Source: an uncultured Collinsella sp.
Lineage (GTDB): Bacteria > Actinomycetota > Coriobacteriia > Coriobacteriales > Coriobacteriaceae
Assembly: GCA_900554985.1 (NCBI GenBank)
Contig: USJQ01000008.1
Span: forward strand, 1 to 13,571
Direction: 5' to 3'
DNA length: 13,571 nucleotides
This document shows positions 1 through 6,917 of this stretch, in pieces (the stretch's first letter is position 1; the number at the start of each line of letters is the position of its first letter). Under the pieces are notes generated by a model. That model worked only from the letters and a program-made list of their open reading frames with translations. It did no database searches and was not told where the DNA came from. A program made the position numbers and the translations under genes.

Positions 1-2
1 TC

Positions 3-131
3 ACCGGTTATTTGCAATCGTTTACGGCCGTTTTCCCGGATGAATTGAGGATACCCGATGAAGCACTTGCGCGGTTGCAGGATATTTCAATACTCGTCCA
101 TCTCCCCGCGCGCCAAACTCCCACTCCCTGA
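3..131 (+). CDS. Possible C-terminal end of an unidentified protein (partial)
   Basis: Reading frame 3 is open from the left edge and ends at a TGA at 129-131. It gives 42 residues with a protein-like look: an acidic, amphipathic stretch containing FPDELRIPDEALARLQDI and then a Pro-rich end. The start lies outside the window. I do not recognise the family, and no motif is complete. The opposite strand also has a 72-codon open frame here (8-226), but it crosses the A+T-rich intergenic stretch and looks like chance. An open frame of 42 codons is weak evidence, so this could equally be non-coding. Confidence 0.3.
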   Translation, partial: TGYLQSFTAVFPDELRIPDEALARLQDISILVHLPARQTPTP

Positions 132-191
132 ATGTGCCATAAGCTCTCGCTATTCGTCGTACAAATATTACTTACTCTATTATGTAATTGT

Positions 192-220
192 TTATCGTTT
201 GTCGTTAAGCATGTTATAAG
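192..220 (+). promoter_or_regulatory. Candidate promoter for the DUF2975-HTH unit
   Basis: The stretch from about 132 to 247 is clearly A+T-rich compared with the rest of the window and lies just upstream of the + strand pair. A -10-like TATAAG (215-220) follows a weak -35-like TTATCG (192-197) at 17 bases. An overlapping alternative is TTGTCG (199-204) with TACAAG (222-227), also at 17 bases. Neither pair is strong, so the promoter region is more certain than the exact boxes. Confidence 0.3.
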
Positions 221-256
221 ATACAAGTATCATCCAAGACATTGGTTGGAGGAGCT

Positions 257-895
257 ATGATCCGCTGGAACGTATCCAAATCGAATGAAGCCATCGACCG
301 TGAACAGGCAATAGCCAAACTGAGGAAGCTCACTCGCTACTGCAAATGGGGCACAATCTGCACCATCGTGGCGCTCGCTCTGGCACTCCTCGCAGTCATT
401 GCAATCGAAGATCTAGTCATATTGCCTAGCCTCTCCCAAGGGTTCTGTCTCCAATCCGTAGAGCTTGAGGCTAGCGAAGGGCCAATTCTCGCTCTCGTCG
501 GCACCAATGAACAGACTCCTCTTATGCTTGTCGCGCACGACGGTCATACTGCCATAGGGAGCGGCATGATGGCATGCCTCGCGCTTGCCATCGCGCTAAG
601 CGCATACAGGTTTTTCTCCGCCATTGAAAAGGCGGGCAGGCCCTTTGACCTCGAATGCATCCGCATACTACGTCAAGTAGGACATTTGTTCCTTTTCGGC
701 GGCGCCGCTGTGAAACTTTTTGGTGCCATAGTCACAGGGCTGATACTCTCAGGATTTGGCGGCAGCTTTACGGATGCACTTGGCGGGCAGCATCTCGACC
801 TCTCTATGCTCTTTGCAGGCCTAATTATTAGCCTGATTGCCAGCATCTTCCAGTACGGGTGTATCCTGCAAAAACAAGATGACGAGTTGCTCTAG
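257..895 (+). CDS. DUF2975 family four-helix membrane protein
   Basis: This 212-residue integral membrane protein has a short basic, hydrophilic N-terminus and predicted helices near residues 31-52, 101-121, 141-165 and 183-203. Family marks of DUF2975 are the GRPF motif after helix 2 (127-130), the following LR segment, and the end FQYGCILQKQDDELL, close to the usual F-G-LQ-DE-L ending. I chose the ATG at 257 because GGAGGAG (248-254) sits just before it; a TTG in frame at 242 lies upstream of that site and is unlikely. The next gene, a small HTH regulator, starts 9 bases after the stop. DUF2975 genes are commonly paired with such regulators. The biochemical role is unknown; a membrane sensor or a partner controlled by the regulator is only inference. 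Base composition is less G+C-rich than the genes to the right. Confidence 0.75.
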   Translation: MIRWNVSKSNEAIDREQAIAKLRKLTRYCKWGTICTIVALALALLAVIAIEDLVILPSLSQGFCLQSVELEASEGPILALVGTNEQTPLMLVAHDGHTAIGSGMMACLALAIALSAYRFFSAIEKAGRPFDLECIRILRQVGHLFLFGGAAVKLFGAIVTGLILSGFGGSFTDALGGQHLDLSMLFAGLIISLIASIFQYGCILQKQDDELL

Positions 896-904
896 GGGGA
901 ATCC

Positions 905-1144
905 ATGATTATTCTGCGGCTCGACCGCATGCTTGCCGAACGCAAGATTTCATCCAAAGAGCTTGCGGAACGCGTGGGTATCTCCCAGGTCAATATGTCG
1001 CGTATCAAGACGGGCAAGGTTTCTGCCGTGCGCTTTTCAACTCTTGACGCGATATGCCGGGCACTCGACTGCCAACCGGGCGATGTTCTGGAATACATAC
1101 CTGACGATGAAGCCGATAGCCTCTTTGGGCTTAAAGATGAATAG
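905..1144 (+). CDS. Small Cro/CI-type (XRE, YozG-like) transcriptional regulator
   Basis: A 79-residue protein made up almost entirely of one helix-turn-helix domain of the Cro/CI type. The core is SSKELAERVGISQVNMSRIK at residues 16-35, followed by the third and fourth helices (STLDAICRALDCQPGDVLEY) typical of the compact YozG/HTH_26 group. It has no dimerisation or sensor domain, as is normal for this subgroup. The site AGGGGGA (894-900) overlaps the stop codon of the membrane-protein gene and sits 4 bases before the ATG, so the two genes are co-transcribed and probably translationally coupled. It probably autoregulates the pair, but no operator is evident. A second open frame inside it (933-1154) is a shadow. 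Confidence 0.85.
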   Translation: MIILRLDRMLAERKISSKELAERVGISQVNMSRIKTGKVSAVRFSTLDAICRALDCQPGDVLEYIPDDEADSLFGLKDE

Positions 1145-1177
1145 CCATAATTAAGCCGCCAATCACGCCCTCAACGC

Positions 1178-1210
1178 AAAAAGCCCGCCAGAACGATGTT
1201 CTAGCGGGCT
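1178..1210 (-). terminator. Intrinsic terminator of the SurA-like gene
   Basis: The arms GCCCGC (1183-1188) and GCGGGC (1204-1209) pair, as do AGAAC (1190-1194) and GTTCT (1198-1202), around a GAT loop with one C/A mismatch. On the - strand the stem is followed by TTTTT (1182-1178). It lies 44 bases beyond the - strand stop at 1254 and between two convergent genes. On the + strand no T-run follows, so it would end HTH-gene transcripts poorly. Confidence 0.85.
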
Positions 1211-1253
1211 CAATCAGATATTTCGACTTCGCGCTCGAAAGCTCAGGCAGATC

Positions 1254-2336
1254 TTACGCAAACAGGCCGTAGATGCTGATGTTGGCCTTGGCGTACAGGC
1301 CGTTGGCATACTCGGTCCACTTGGAGCTGGCGCTCGAAGCCTGCGAGGAGTACTGCTGGTAAGCAGTGTAATAGGCGGTCATGGCCTGCTTATAGGTGGC
1401 ACTATCGGCGGTAAAGGCATCGTTAGCGAAGGCCTTAGCGTAGGTGCTGTTCTCGTCCTTCCAGGTGCCCTTTGAGCTGTCCCACTCGTCGCCGGCAAGG
1501 TTGATGATGTAGTCGGCGTAGTCCTTGCTCGCGGTCTCCTCGTTGCCGTCAGCAGGCTCGGCCGGGGCGGTCGGCATGCTTGCGGAGCTGTCGCCGACCT
1601 TCTTCTTGTAGAGCTTCTGCAGCGTCGCGGACTGACGGACGATCTGCTTGGCCTGGTCCTTGGACACGCCGTACTGCGTGGCCATGGTCTTGTAGTCCGA
1701 GGTGCCGATGGAATCCTCGGCGTACTTCTTCATTTCCTTGGAAGAAACGGTAATGCCCTCGTCCTCGGCAGCGTCCAGCAGGATCTTGTTGCGCACGTAG
1801 GACAGGATAACGTCGGCAGACGGAGCGGTGTAGTTGCCATCGCTATCCTTGACGGTGTCGAGGCTGTACTGGCTCTCGATAGCCTCGCGCGCGGTGATAT
1901 CGCTCTTCTTGCCGTTGTAGCTATAGCTTGCCACGGTCGAATCGAGCTGGTCCTCGGTCAGGGTCGCCGAGCCGATGCCCTTGCCGCCAAAGCCGCCATT
2001 GCCAATAAAGAAGCCGACCACGGCAGCGATAACGACGGCAACCACGAAGGCGGCAATCATCGTCTTCTTGTGCTTGGATGCGTGGTCGTCCGCGTCGGAA
2101 TCGTCCTCGTCCTGCTCCTCGGGCATCAGATTCTCGTCAGCGGCATCCGCGGCAATCTGAGCCTCCAGACGGGCGTCCTCCTCCTCGGCCGTCGTACCAG
2201 CGGCAATATGCTCGGCAGACGTACCAGCGACCAGGTCGATCTTCTCGTCCTCATCACCGTCGGGGCCTTCGCCGCGCTCGATGATCTGGATGCCGTCGAT
2301 CTCGTCCTTCTCGTCCTTCTTTTGAATCAGACCCAT
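1254..2336 (-). CDS. Single-pass membrane protein with SurA/PrsA-like extracytoplasmic region
   Basis: A 360-residue protein. Residues 1-91 are very acidic and predicted disordered (runs such as EEQDEDDSDADD), then comes a basic HKK and one membrane helix at about 92-111, so N-in/C-out topology is expected. After a Gly-rich linker, residues 125-250 resemble the N-terminal helical domain of SurA/PrsA-type chaperones: LTEDQLDSTVASY, then SADVILSYVRNKILLDAAEDEGI and further helices. No peptidyl-prolyl isomerase (parvulin) domain is recognisable. Residues 251-275 are a Pro/Ala/Glu linker, and the rest is a Tyr/Ala/Ser-rich helical tail. The ATG at 2336 has AAGGAG (2345-2350) upstream. It may be a membrane-tethered chaperone of exported proteins, but that is inference from weak similarity. 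It is separated from the icd gene by a hairpin, and followed by its own terminator. Confidence 0.7.
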   Translation of the reverse strand: MGLIQKKDEKDEIDGIQIIERGEGPDGDEDEKIDLVAGTSAEHIAAGTTAEEEDARLEAQIAADAADENLMPEEQDEDDSDADDHASKHKKTMIAAFVVAVVIAAVVGFFIGNGGFGGKGIGSATLTEDQLDSTVASYSYNGKKSDITAREAIESQYSLDTVKDSDGNYTAPSADVILSYVRNKILLDAAEDEGITVSSKEMKKYAEDSIGTSDYKTMATQYGVSKDQAKQIVRQSATLQKLYKKKVGDSSASMPTAPAEPADGNEETASKDYADYIINLAGDEWDSSKGTWKDENSTYAKAFANDAFTADSATYKQAMTAYYTAYQQYSSQASSASSKWTEYANGLYAKANISIYGLFA

Positions 2337-2374
2337 ATCGGTTACTCCTTGTTAGGAAACATAGTCCTCAATAG

Positions 2375-2403
2375 AATACGCCCGACGAGGCGCCGGGCGT
2401 ATT
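2375..2403 (-). terminator. Perfect 10-bp hairpin after icd, probable terminator
   Basis: AATACGCCCG (2375-2384) pairs perfectly with CGGGCGTATT (2394-2403) around a 9-base loop. It lies between the icd stop (2463) and the start of the SurA-like gene (2336). On neither strand does a clean T-run follow, only the A+T ends of the arms themselves, so it may terminate weakly or only protect the icd message 3' end. Confidence 0.6.
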
Positions 2404-2462
2404 GATTCTTAGGTTGTACGCAAACACTTAAGTACTATTTAGGCGATTGCAGCGTGCATACC

Positions 2463-3548
2463 TTAGGCCAGGTGCGCGATAACGGCATCGGCAAAGGCCT
2501 GCGTGCCCACAGCGCCCTCGACGGAGCCGGTCTGGGCACGACGCACGTCACCGGTAACCTGCTTGCCCTCGTCGAGCGTGGCAGATACGGCGGCACGCAT
2601 GCGATTGGCAGCATCGTTCTCGCCCAGGTGGTCGAGCATCACTGCAGCATAGATGATCTCGGCCGTGGGGTTGGCGATATCCTGGCCAGCGATATCGGGT
2701 GCCGAACCGTGCGTTGCCTCAAAAATGGCACAGTCGGCACCGATGTTGGAGCCGGGCGCCATGCCAAGACCGCCCACCAGGCCGGCGCACAGGTCGCTCA
2801 CGATGTCGCCGTACAGGTTTGGCAGCACCAGGACATCGAAGTCGTTGGGGTTCTGGACCAGGCCCATGCAGGTGGCGTCGACGATCTTGTCGTTGAACTC
2901 AATGTCGGGATAGTTGGCGGCCACCTCGCGCGCAACGCGCAGGAACAGGCCGTCGGTCGCCTTCATGATATTGGCCTTGTGCACGGCCGTCACCTTTTTG
3001 CGGCCGCAGCGGCGGGCATACTCAAAGGCGTACTCCACAATACGGCGGCTCTTGGCGATAGAGATGGGCTTGATCGAGATGGCGGAATCGGCGGCAAAGG
3101 TCTTCTGACCCGAGCGCTCGACAAGCTGTGAGAGCTCCTCGACCTCGGCTGCGCCCTCGTCGAACTCGATGCCGGCATAGAGGTCCTCGGTGTTCTCGCG
3201 CACGATGACCAGATCGACGTCGCGGAAGCGCGAGCCATCGCCCGGCTGCGACAGGCAGGGGCGCACGCAGGCGTACAGGTCAAAATGCTTGCGCAGGGCC
3301 ACGTTAACGCTGCGGAAACCCGTGCCGACCGGCGTGGTGATGGGACCCTTGATAGCAACTTTGGTCTCGGCGACCGCATCGAGCACGTGCTGGGGCAGCG
3401 GCGTGCCAAACTCGTCCATAACGCCGGCACCGGCCTCCTGGACGTTCCAATTGATCTGGACACCGGCGGCCTCGACCACGCGGCGCATGGCCTGCGTAAT
3501 CTCGGGACCGATACCGTCACCGGGAATCAGGACTACATCGTGCGCCAT
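2463..3548 (-). CDS. icd: NAD-type isocitrate dehydrogenase (isocitrate/isopropylmalate dehydrogenase family)
   Basis: This 361-residue enzyme of the beta-decarboxylating dehydrogenase family would convert isocitrate to 2-oxoglutarate and CO2 in the cytosol. The opening [11 protein letters not shown] is diagnostic. Substrate residues are visible at the expected places: S80, N82, R86, R96, R117 and Y124 ([10 protein letters not shown]), catalytic K191 (HKANIMK), and metal ligands D224, D248 and D252 (LYGDIVSDL). The cofactor loop [12 protein letters not shown] carries Asp285-Ile286 where NADP enzymes have Lys-Tyr, which points to NAD. The short length and IDH3-like sequence also fit NAD enzymes; homoisocitrate or isopropylmalate dehydrogenase is less likely given the S/N substrate pair. 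The start has GAGGAG overlapping the stop of the upstream HEAT-repeat gene, 6 bases away, so they share a transcript. No citrate synthase or aconitase is nearby. Confidence 0.85.
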   Translation of the reverse strand: MAHDVVLIPGDGIGPEITQAMRRVVEAAGVQINWNVQEAGAGVMDEFGTPLPQHVLDAVAETKVAIKGPITTPVGTGFRSVNVALRKHFDLYACVRPCLSQPGDGSRFRDVDLVIVRENTEDLYAGIEFDEGAAEVEELSQLVERSGQKTFAADSAISIKPISIAKSRRIVEYAFEYARRCGRKKVTAVHKANIMKATDGLFLRVAREVAANYPDIEFNDKIVDATCMGLVQNPNDFDVLVLPNLYGDIVSDLCAGLVGGLGMAPGSNIGADCAIFEATHGSAPDIAGQDIANPTAEIIYAAVMLDHLGENDAANRMRAAVSATLDEGKQVTGDVRRAQTGSVEGAVGTQAFADAVIAHLA

Positions 3549-3554
3549 AATCTG

Positions 3555-4253
3555 TTACTCCTCGTCTTCGGCGGCCTCAGATTTTTTAACGCTAGCACGC
3601 TTCTTCTTTTTGGAGAGATCCAGGCCAAAACGTTTAACAAGCATTTCGCAAATCTCGCTCGAACGGGCCTTGAGATAGCTGCCCTTGCCGTTCTCGGCAT
3701 CGAACTTAAGGCGCAGCGCAAGCTTCTCGGCAACCTCGGCATCGATCTCGCCCTGGCAAAACTCGTACAGGCAACCGAGCATATCGCGATACTCAAGGTC
3801 GCCGTGGTAGCACTGGATGGCCTCGTCCAGGATCGGCCAAGCCTCGCGCGAACGCTCGACACTCGTGGCACCCCACACGCACAGCAGGCGGAAGGCGGCA
3901 TAGCGCAGCGTGGAGGAGATCTCGTCGAACAGCGCGGTCTCGGCACCCTCAAAGGCGTCCTCCATCTGCTCGGGGCAGGTGGTGGCGAGTGCCGCCAAGG
4001 CATCGAGGGCCTCCCAGCGGGTCTGCGCCTCGGGGCGATCGAGCGCCTCGATCAGCGCGGGCACGCAGGGCACGACGCGCTGCGGATCGCGCTCGGCAAG
4101 CAGGTGCAGCACGCGGGCGGCAAACTGGCGGATACGGCGTGTGGGGCAGCCGAGCTCCTGGACCAGGCGGTCGACGGCGTTCTCGTTCTCCTCTGCCAGC
4201 TGAAGCTGTGCCAGCTCCTCGTCGGTGAGCTGTTCGTCTTTGTTTTCTGCCAT
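3555..4253 (-). CDS. HEAT-repeat-like protein of unknown function
   Basis: A 232-residue soluble protein. After an acidic N-terminus (about 1-25), residues 26-130 form paired helices typical of HEAT/armadillo repeats, for example RIRQFAARVLHLLAERDP followed by VPALIEALDRPEAQTRWEALDALAALA. Further helices run to about 215. The end is a lysine-rich segment (KKKKRASVKK) and an acidic tip. There are no catalytic motifs. HEAT proteins usually act as protein-binding scaffolds; which partner is unknown. A site like AAGAGG precedes the ATG at 4253. It sits 19 bases after the small membrane-protein gene and 6 bases before icd, and its last codons contain the icd ribosome binding site, so translation of icd is likely coupled to it. 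Confidence 0.7.
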   Translation of the reverse strand: MAENKDEQLTDEELAQLQLAEENENAVDRLVQELGCPTRRIRQFAARVLHLLAERDPQRVVPCVPALIEALDRPEAQTRWEALDALAALATTCPEQMEDAFEGAETALFDEISSTLRYAAFRLLCVWGATSVERSREAWPILDEAIQCYHGDLEYRDMLGCLYEFCQGEIDAEVAEKLALRLKFDAENGKGSYLKARSSEICEMLVKRFGLDLSKKKKRASVKKSEAAEDEE

Positions 4254-4272
4254 AGTTACCTCTTCTTACTAT

Positions 4273-4701
4273 TTATTTCTTAGCGTGCTTGCCAGCACCC
4301 TTGCTGTCATCGGTGACCGAGATGAGCTGTCGGTCTGCCGCACCATTGTGACGCGCGCGGCGGCGCTCCTCGGCGTCGCCCGCATCGGCGGCGGCGCGAT
4401 GGGCCTTGTTGACATTAAAGACCTCGTCGTGCTTGCGCCACGGGCCAACGGACTCGCCAAAGCTCATCTTAAGACCGGCGATAAAACCGCCGAGCCAGCC
4501 GATCGGCGCAAACTGCACCAGCGGGAACAGCGAAAACACCCAGGTCAGTAGGACAACCGCCGCCGCGCCTGCAAAATTGGCGATCCAGTAGTCGCGCTTG
4601 GTGATCACGCGCTTTTCGCAGGCCCACTGGCCGCACAAAAAGCCAATGTAGATCGCAAAGATAAAGAGCACCAACGCGAGCACCACGAACGTCCAGCTCA
4701 T
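4273..4701 (-). CDS. Small conserved-looking membrane protein, function unknown
   Basis: A 142-residue protein with membrane helices near residues 3-24 and 39-59, and a third hydrophobic stretch around 60-78. A charged cytoplasm-like tail runs from 85 to 142 (EERRRARHNG, ending in KGAGKHAKK). I start it at the ATG at 4701, because GGGGAG (4711-4716) lies 9 bases upstream; a longer frame to 4737 would begin inside the coding sequence of the reductase tail and lacks a good site. It starts only 5 bases after the stop of the reductase gene, so it belongs to the same operon. I do not recognise a family. Transport, anchoring or metal handling would be guesses. Confidence 0.65.
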   Translation of the reverse strand: MSWTFVVLALVLFIFAIYIGFLCGQWACEKRVITKRDYWIANFAGAAAVVLLTWVFSLFPLVQFAPIGWLGGFIAGLKMSFGESVGPWRKHDEVFNVNKAHRAAADAGDAEERRRARHNGAADRQLISVTDDSKGAGKHAKK

Positions 4702-4706
4702 GGGCA

Positions 4707-5786
4707 CTACTCCCCGTGATGGTGGCCGCAGCAGCACTCGTGGCCGTCATCGTGACCGTGACCGCCGCAGCACTCGTGGTCCTCGCCGTGATGGTGGCCA
4801 CAACCGCACTCGTGGTCGTCGCCGTGCTCGTCGCAACCGCAGCCGTCCTCGTGAGCACCATGCTCCTCAGGACGATACTGCGACCAGTCCAGACCGGCGG
4901 CGATGGCGTCGGCCTCCTCCTTGTAGAGGACCGTGATGGCCTGGGTGCCCAGCTTGGCGCCACCGATGGCGTCGAGCATGTCGTAAAGCGTAAAGGCGAC
5001 GTCAGCGCCGGGCAGCGCGAGCTCGCGGTCATCGGCGTAGGCGAGCGCCAGACGCAGGTCCTTAATGAAGTGCTCGACCATAAAGCCGGGCTTGTAGTCG
5101 CCGTCGAGCGCCTTGGGCGCCAGGCTCTCCATGGCGCCGGACTTACCGGTGCCGCCCAGAATCATCTGACGGGTCTTCTCAAGATCAAGGCCGCTCAGCT
5201 CGGCAAACGCCAGCGCGTCTGCCATGCCGACCATGCAGGCGCCCAGCGACACCTGGTTGGCGAGCTTGGCAGCCTGGCCCTTGCCGGCGCCATCGAAGCA
5301 GCAGATGGTTGCCGCAAAGGTGGAAAGGATGTCGCGGACCGGCGCGATGTCGTTCTCGGTGGCGCCCACGATAGCCGTGAGCGTGCCGGCGATGGCACCC
5401 GACTCGCCGCCGGTGACGGGGCAGTCAAACGCCATGCGGCCGGAGACCTGGGCGGCCTCGGCAATATCGCGCGCCAGCTCGGGCGAGCTCGTGGTAAGGT
5501 CGATCAGGACCGCACCGGGCTTAGTGCACGCGAGCAGACCGTCACCCGCCAGGTAGAGCTCCTCGACCTCGGAGGGATAGCCCACCATGGTAAAGACGAC
5601 GTCGGCGTTCGCCGCGGCATCTGCCGGCGTATCGGCCCAGACGGCACCGCGCTCAACGAGCGCTGCGGCCTTGGACTTGGTGCGGTTGTTGACCGTGACG
5701 GGATAGCCAGCGTCCAGAATGTGGCCGGCAATGGGGGCACCCATAATTCCGGTGCCGATAAATGCGACAGAGAGCTTGTTTGCCAT
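4707..5786 (-). CDS. 3-hydroxyisobutyrate-dehydrogenase-family NAD(P) reductase with His/Cys-rich repeat tail
   Basis: Residues 1-300 are a complete beta-hydroxyacid dehydrogenase of the 3-hydroxyisobutyrate / tartronate-semialdehyde reductase family. The dinucleotide-binding GTGIMG (11-16) opens it, the substrate-binding signature CPVTGGESGAIAGTL lies at 122-136, and catalytic Lys174 sits in GKGQAAKLANQ (168-178). The exact hydroxyacid is not predictable. Family members usually run to about 290-300 residues; this one adds about 53 residues (307-359) with 14 His and 9 Cys, in three tandem 12-residue units of the type DHEC-CGHHHGE. Such tails bind Zn, Ni, Co or Cu in other proteins, but a tail on this enzyme family is unusual. 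The ATG at 5786 follows AAAGGAAAGG. It heads a tight run of four genes. The tail is in frame with no sign of frameshift. Confidence 0.85.
   Translation of the reverse strand: MANKLSVAFIGTGIMGAPIAGHILDAGYPVTVNNRTKSKAAALVERGAVWADTPADAAANADVVFTMVGYPSEVEELYLAGDGLLACTKPGAVLIDLTTSSPELARDIAEAAQVSGRMAFDCPVTGGESGAIAGTLTAIVGATENDIAPVRDILSTFAATICCFDGAGKGQAAKLANQVSLGACMVGMADALAFAELSGLDLEKTRQMILGGTGKSGAMESLAPKALDGDYKPGFMVEHFIKDLRLALAYADDRELALPGADVAFTLYDMLDAIGGAKLGTQAITVLYKEEADAIAAGLDWSQYRPEEHGAHEDGCGCDEHGDDHECGCGHHHGEDHECCGGHGHDDGHECCCGHHHGE
4710..4853 (-). repeat. 36-bp tandem repeats encoding the His/Cys tail
   Basis: Three consecutive 36-bp units occupy 4710-4745, 4746-4781 and 4782-4817, with a decayed fourth at 4818-4853. 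Units one and three match at 31 of 36 positions by eye; shared cores include GTGATGGTGGCC and GCACTCGTGG (+ strand reading). Each unit is 12 codons, so copy-number change would keep the frame and lengthen or shorten the metal-binding tail. Confidence 0.85.
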
Positions 5787-5811
5787 GAAACCTTTCCTTT
5801 TGGGTTGGGTG

Positions 5812-5840
5812 TTATTACCAGGTTGAATACTCGGTGCCAG
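5812..5840 (-). promoter_or_regulatory. Weak candidate promoter before the reductase operon
   Basis: In the 98-base gap between degV and the reductase gene, the - strand has CTGGCA (5840-5835) and TAATAA (5817-5812) at 17-base spacing. Both boxes are imperfect. No terminator hairpin is visible after degV, so the reductase operon could also be read from upstream. Confidence 0.25.
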
Positions 5841-5884
5841 CGTTTGGGCTGTGAGTCGAGGGCGATTACGGACGCATCGCTTGC

Positions 5885-6838
5885 CTACTGGCCGCGCACG
5901 CGGCGGGCGATGCGGTCGGAAAGCGACGCCTTGTCGGCGCGGTTCTTACCCCAAAACGCGCAGGCCACCATGCCGGGGCCCACATGCGAGCCGATGGTGG
6001 GGCCCACGGAGCTGCGAATGATCGTGACGTCGGCGCAGCCCTCCTCCTTGCGGATGGCGGCTTCGAGCCAGTCGCCGTCCTTCTCGGCATCGGCCGTCAT
6101 GATGGCGATGGGCATGGTGCGATCGGGCACGTAGTTCTCGCGGAACGACTTGAGGATGGACTTGAGCGCCTTCTTGCGGCCGCGGTTGACGCCGATCAGC
6201 GACAGCGAGCCGGCCAGGTCGTAGGAGAGCTCGGGCTTGACATCGAGCTTTGCCGTGAGCTGCGCCGCCGCGGGCGGAATGCGGCCGCCGGCAGCCAGCG
6301 CGTCAAAGCTCTCGAGCGTAAAGTAGCCGTGGACGTAGGTCTTTGCCTCGTTTGCCCAATCGACCAGCTGCTTGGCGGTCAGTCCCGCCGAACGCTGGCG
6401 CACGGCCTCGAGCGCCAAGAGCGCGCCGGTCGCGCAGGGCAGAGCGTTGTCGACCACGTACAGCTCAAAATCGGGATACTCGGCGCGCACGGCGTCCGCC
6501 GCCTGGCACGCGGAGTTGTAGCTCGATGACAGCGCCGAGGTAAAGCACAGGTAGACCGTGGGCGTACCTTCTTTGGCACACTCGGTAAAGAACTCGATAT
6601 AGCGACCGAGCGACACGGCGGAGGTAGACACGCGAGCGCCGGCGCGCATGCGGTCGTAGAACTCTTTGGGCGTGATGCTCGACCAGATATCGTCCGTGCG
6701 CTCTTCGCCATCGATAATGAAGGGGAAACCCAGGATATCGACATCGAGGTTCGCAGCGACCTCGGGGCTAAAGTCGCAGCAGGTATCGACGACGATGCGG
6801 CAACGGTCCGAATGACCGGCGGATGCGGCCTTGTCCAT
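5885..6838 (-). CDS. DegV family fatty-acid-binding protein
   Basis: A 317-residue DegV-family protein. Characterised DegV/FakB proteins bind one fatty-acid molecule, and FakB proteins present it to the kinase FakA for phospholipid synthesis. Family marks are the opening RIVVDTCCDFSPE (13-25), the loop STSAVS (71-76), the FTSALSSSYNSA segment (99-110) whose Ser/Tyr surroundings contact the lipid carboxylate, the LAAGGRIP turn and a C-terminal EDD-type domain (VGPTIGSHVGPGM). I place the start at the ATG at 6838: AAGGAG lies 8 bases upstream, while a TTG one codon earlier is only 5 bases away. The FakA (DAK-like) kinase is not in the window. The gene begins just 18 bases after the T-run of the hpf terminator, leaving little space for its own promoter. 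Confidence 0.88.
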   Translation of the reverse strand: MDKAASAGHSDRCRIVVDTCCDFSPEVAANLDVDILGFPFIIDGEERTDDIWSSITPKEFYDRMRAGARVSTSAVSLGRYIEFFTECAKEGTPTVYLCFTSALSSSYNSACQAADAVRAEYPDFELYVVDNALPCATGALLALEAVRQRSAGLTAKQLVDWANEAKTYVHGYFTLESFDALAAGGRIPPAAAQLTAKLDVKPELSYDLAGSLSLIGVNRGRKKALKSILKSFRENYVPDRTMPIAIMTADAEKDGDWLEAAIRKEEGCADVTIIRSSVGPTIGSHVGPGMVACAFWGKNRADKASLSDRIARRVRGQ

Positions 6839-6856
6839 CAAAGCGACTCCTTACGT

Positions 6857-6888
6857 AAAAAGGCGGCCACCCGCATGGGATGGCCGCC
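6857..6888 (-). terminator. Intrinsic terminator between hpf and degV
   Basis: GGCGGCCA (6862-6869) pairs with TGGCCGCC (6881-6888), a perfect 8-bp stem with an 11-base loop. On the - strand the stem is followed by TTTTT (6861-6857). It ends the hpf transcript, and the degV ribosome binding site begins within a few bases of the T-run. Confidence 0.85.
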
Positions 6889-6891
6889 AAC

Positions 6892-6913
6892 CGTTAACTC
6901 ATGCAAGTTAACG
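6892..6913. repeat. Perfect palindrome just after the hpf stop
   Basis: CGTTAACT (6892-6899) and AGTTAACG (6906-6913) form a perfect inverted repeat with a 6-base spacer, 4 bases beyond the hpf stop codon and 3 bases before the terminator stem. It may be a protein-binding operator, or an RNA hairpin that works with the terminator. On the - strand it has no T-run, so it is not a terminator by itself. Confidence 0.7.
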
Positions 6914-6917
6914 TATT

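Noticed and set aside
8..226. 72-codon - strand open frame at the left edge
   Set aside because: It crosses the A+T-rich promoter-like stretch, lacks a good ribosome binding site and overlaps a more protein-like + strand frame.
3285..4283. Long + strand open frame antisense to icd and the HEAT gene
   Set aside because: It has no recognisable domain and overlaps two well-supported - strand genes.
4710..4853. 36-bp repeats resembling CRISPR repeat length
   Set aside because: The units are directly adjacent with no spacers, lie inside a coding frame and keep codon phase; they encode the His/Cys tail.
4716..6134. Very long + strand open frame (472 codons)
   Set aside because: It is antisense to the reductase and degV, whose motifs are unmistakable; long antisense frames are common at this GC content, and it starts in the repeat tail with a Val/Ala-rich artefact.
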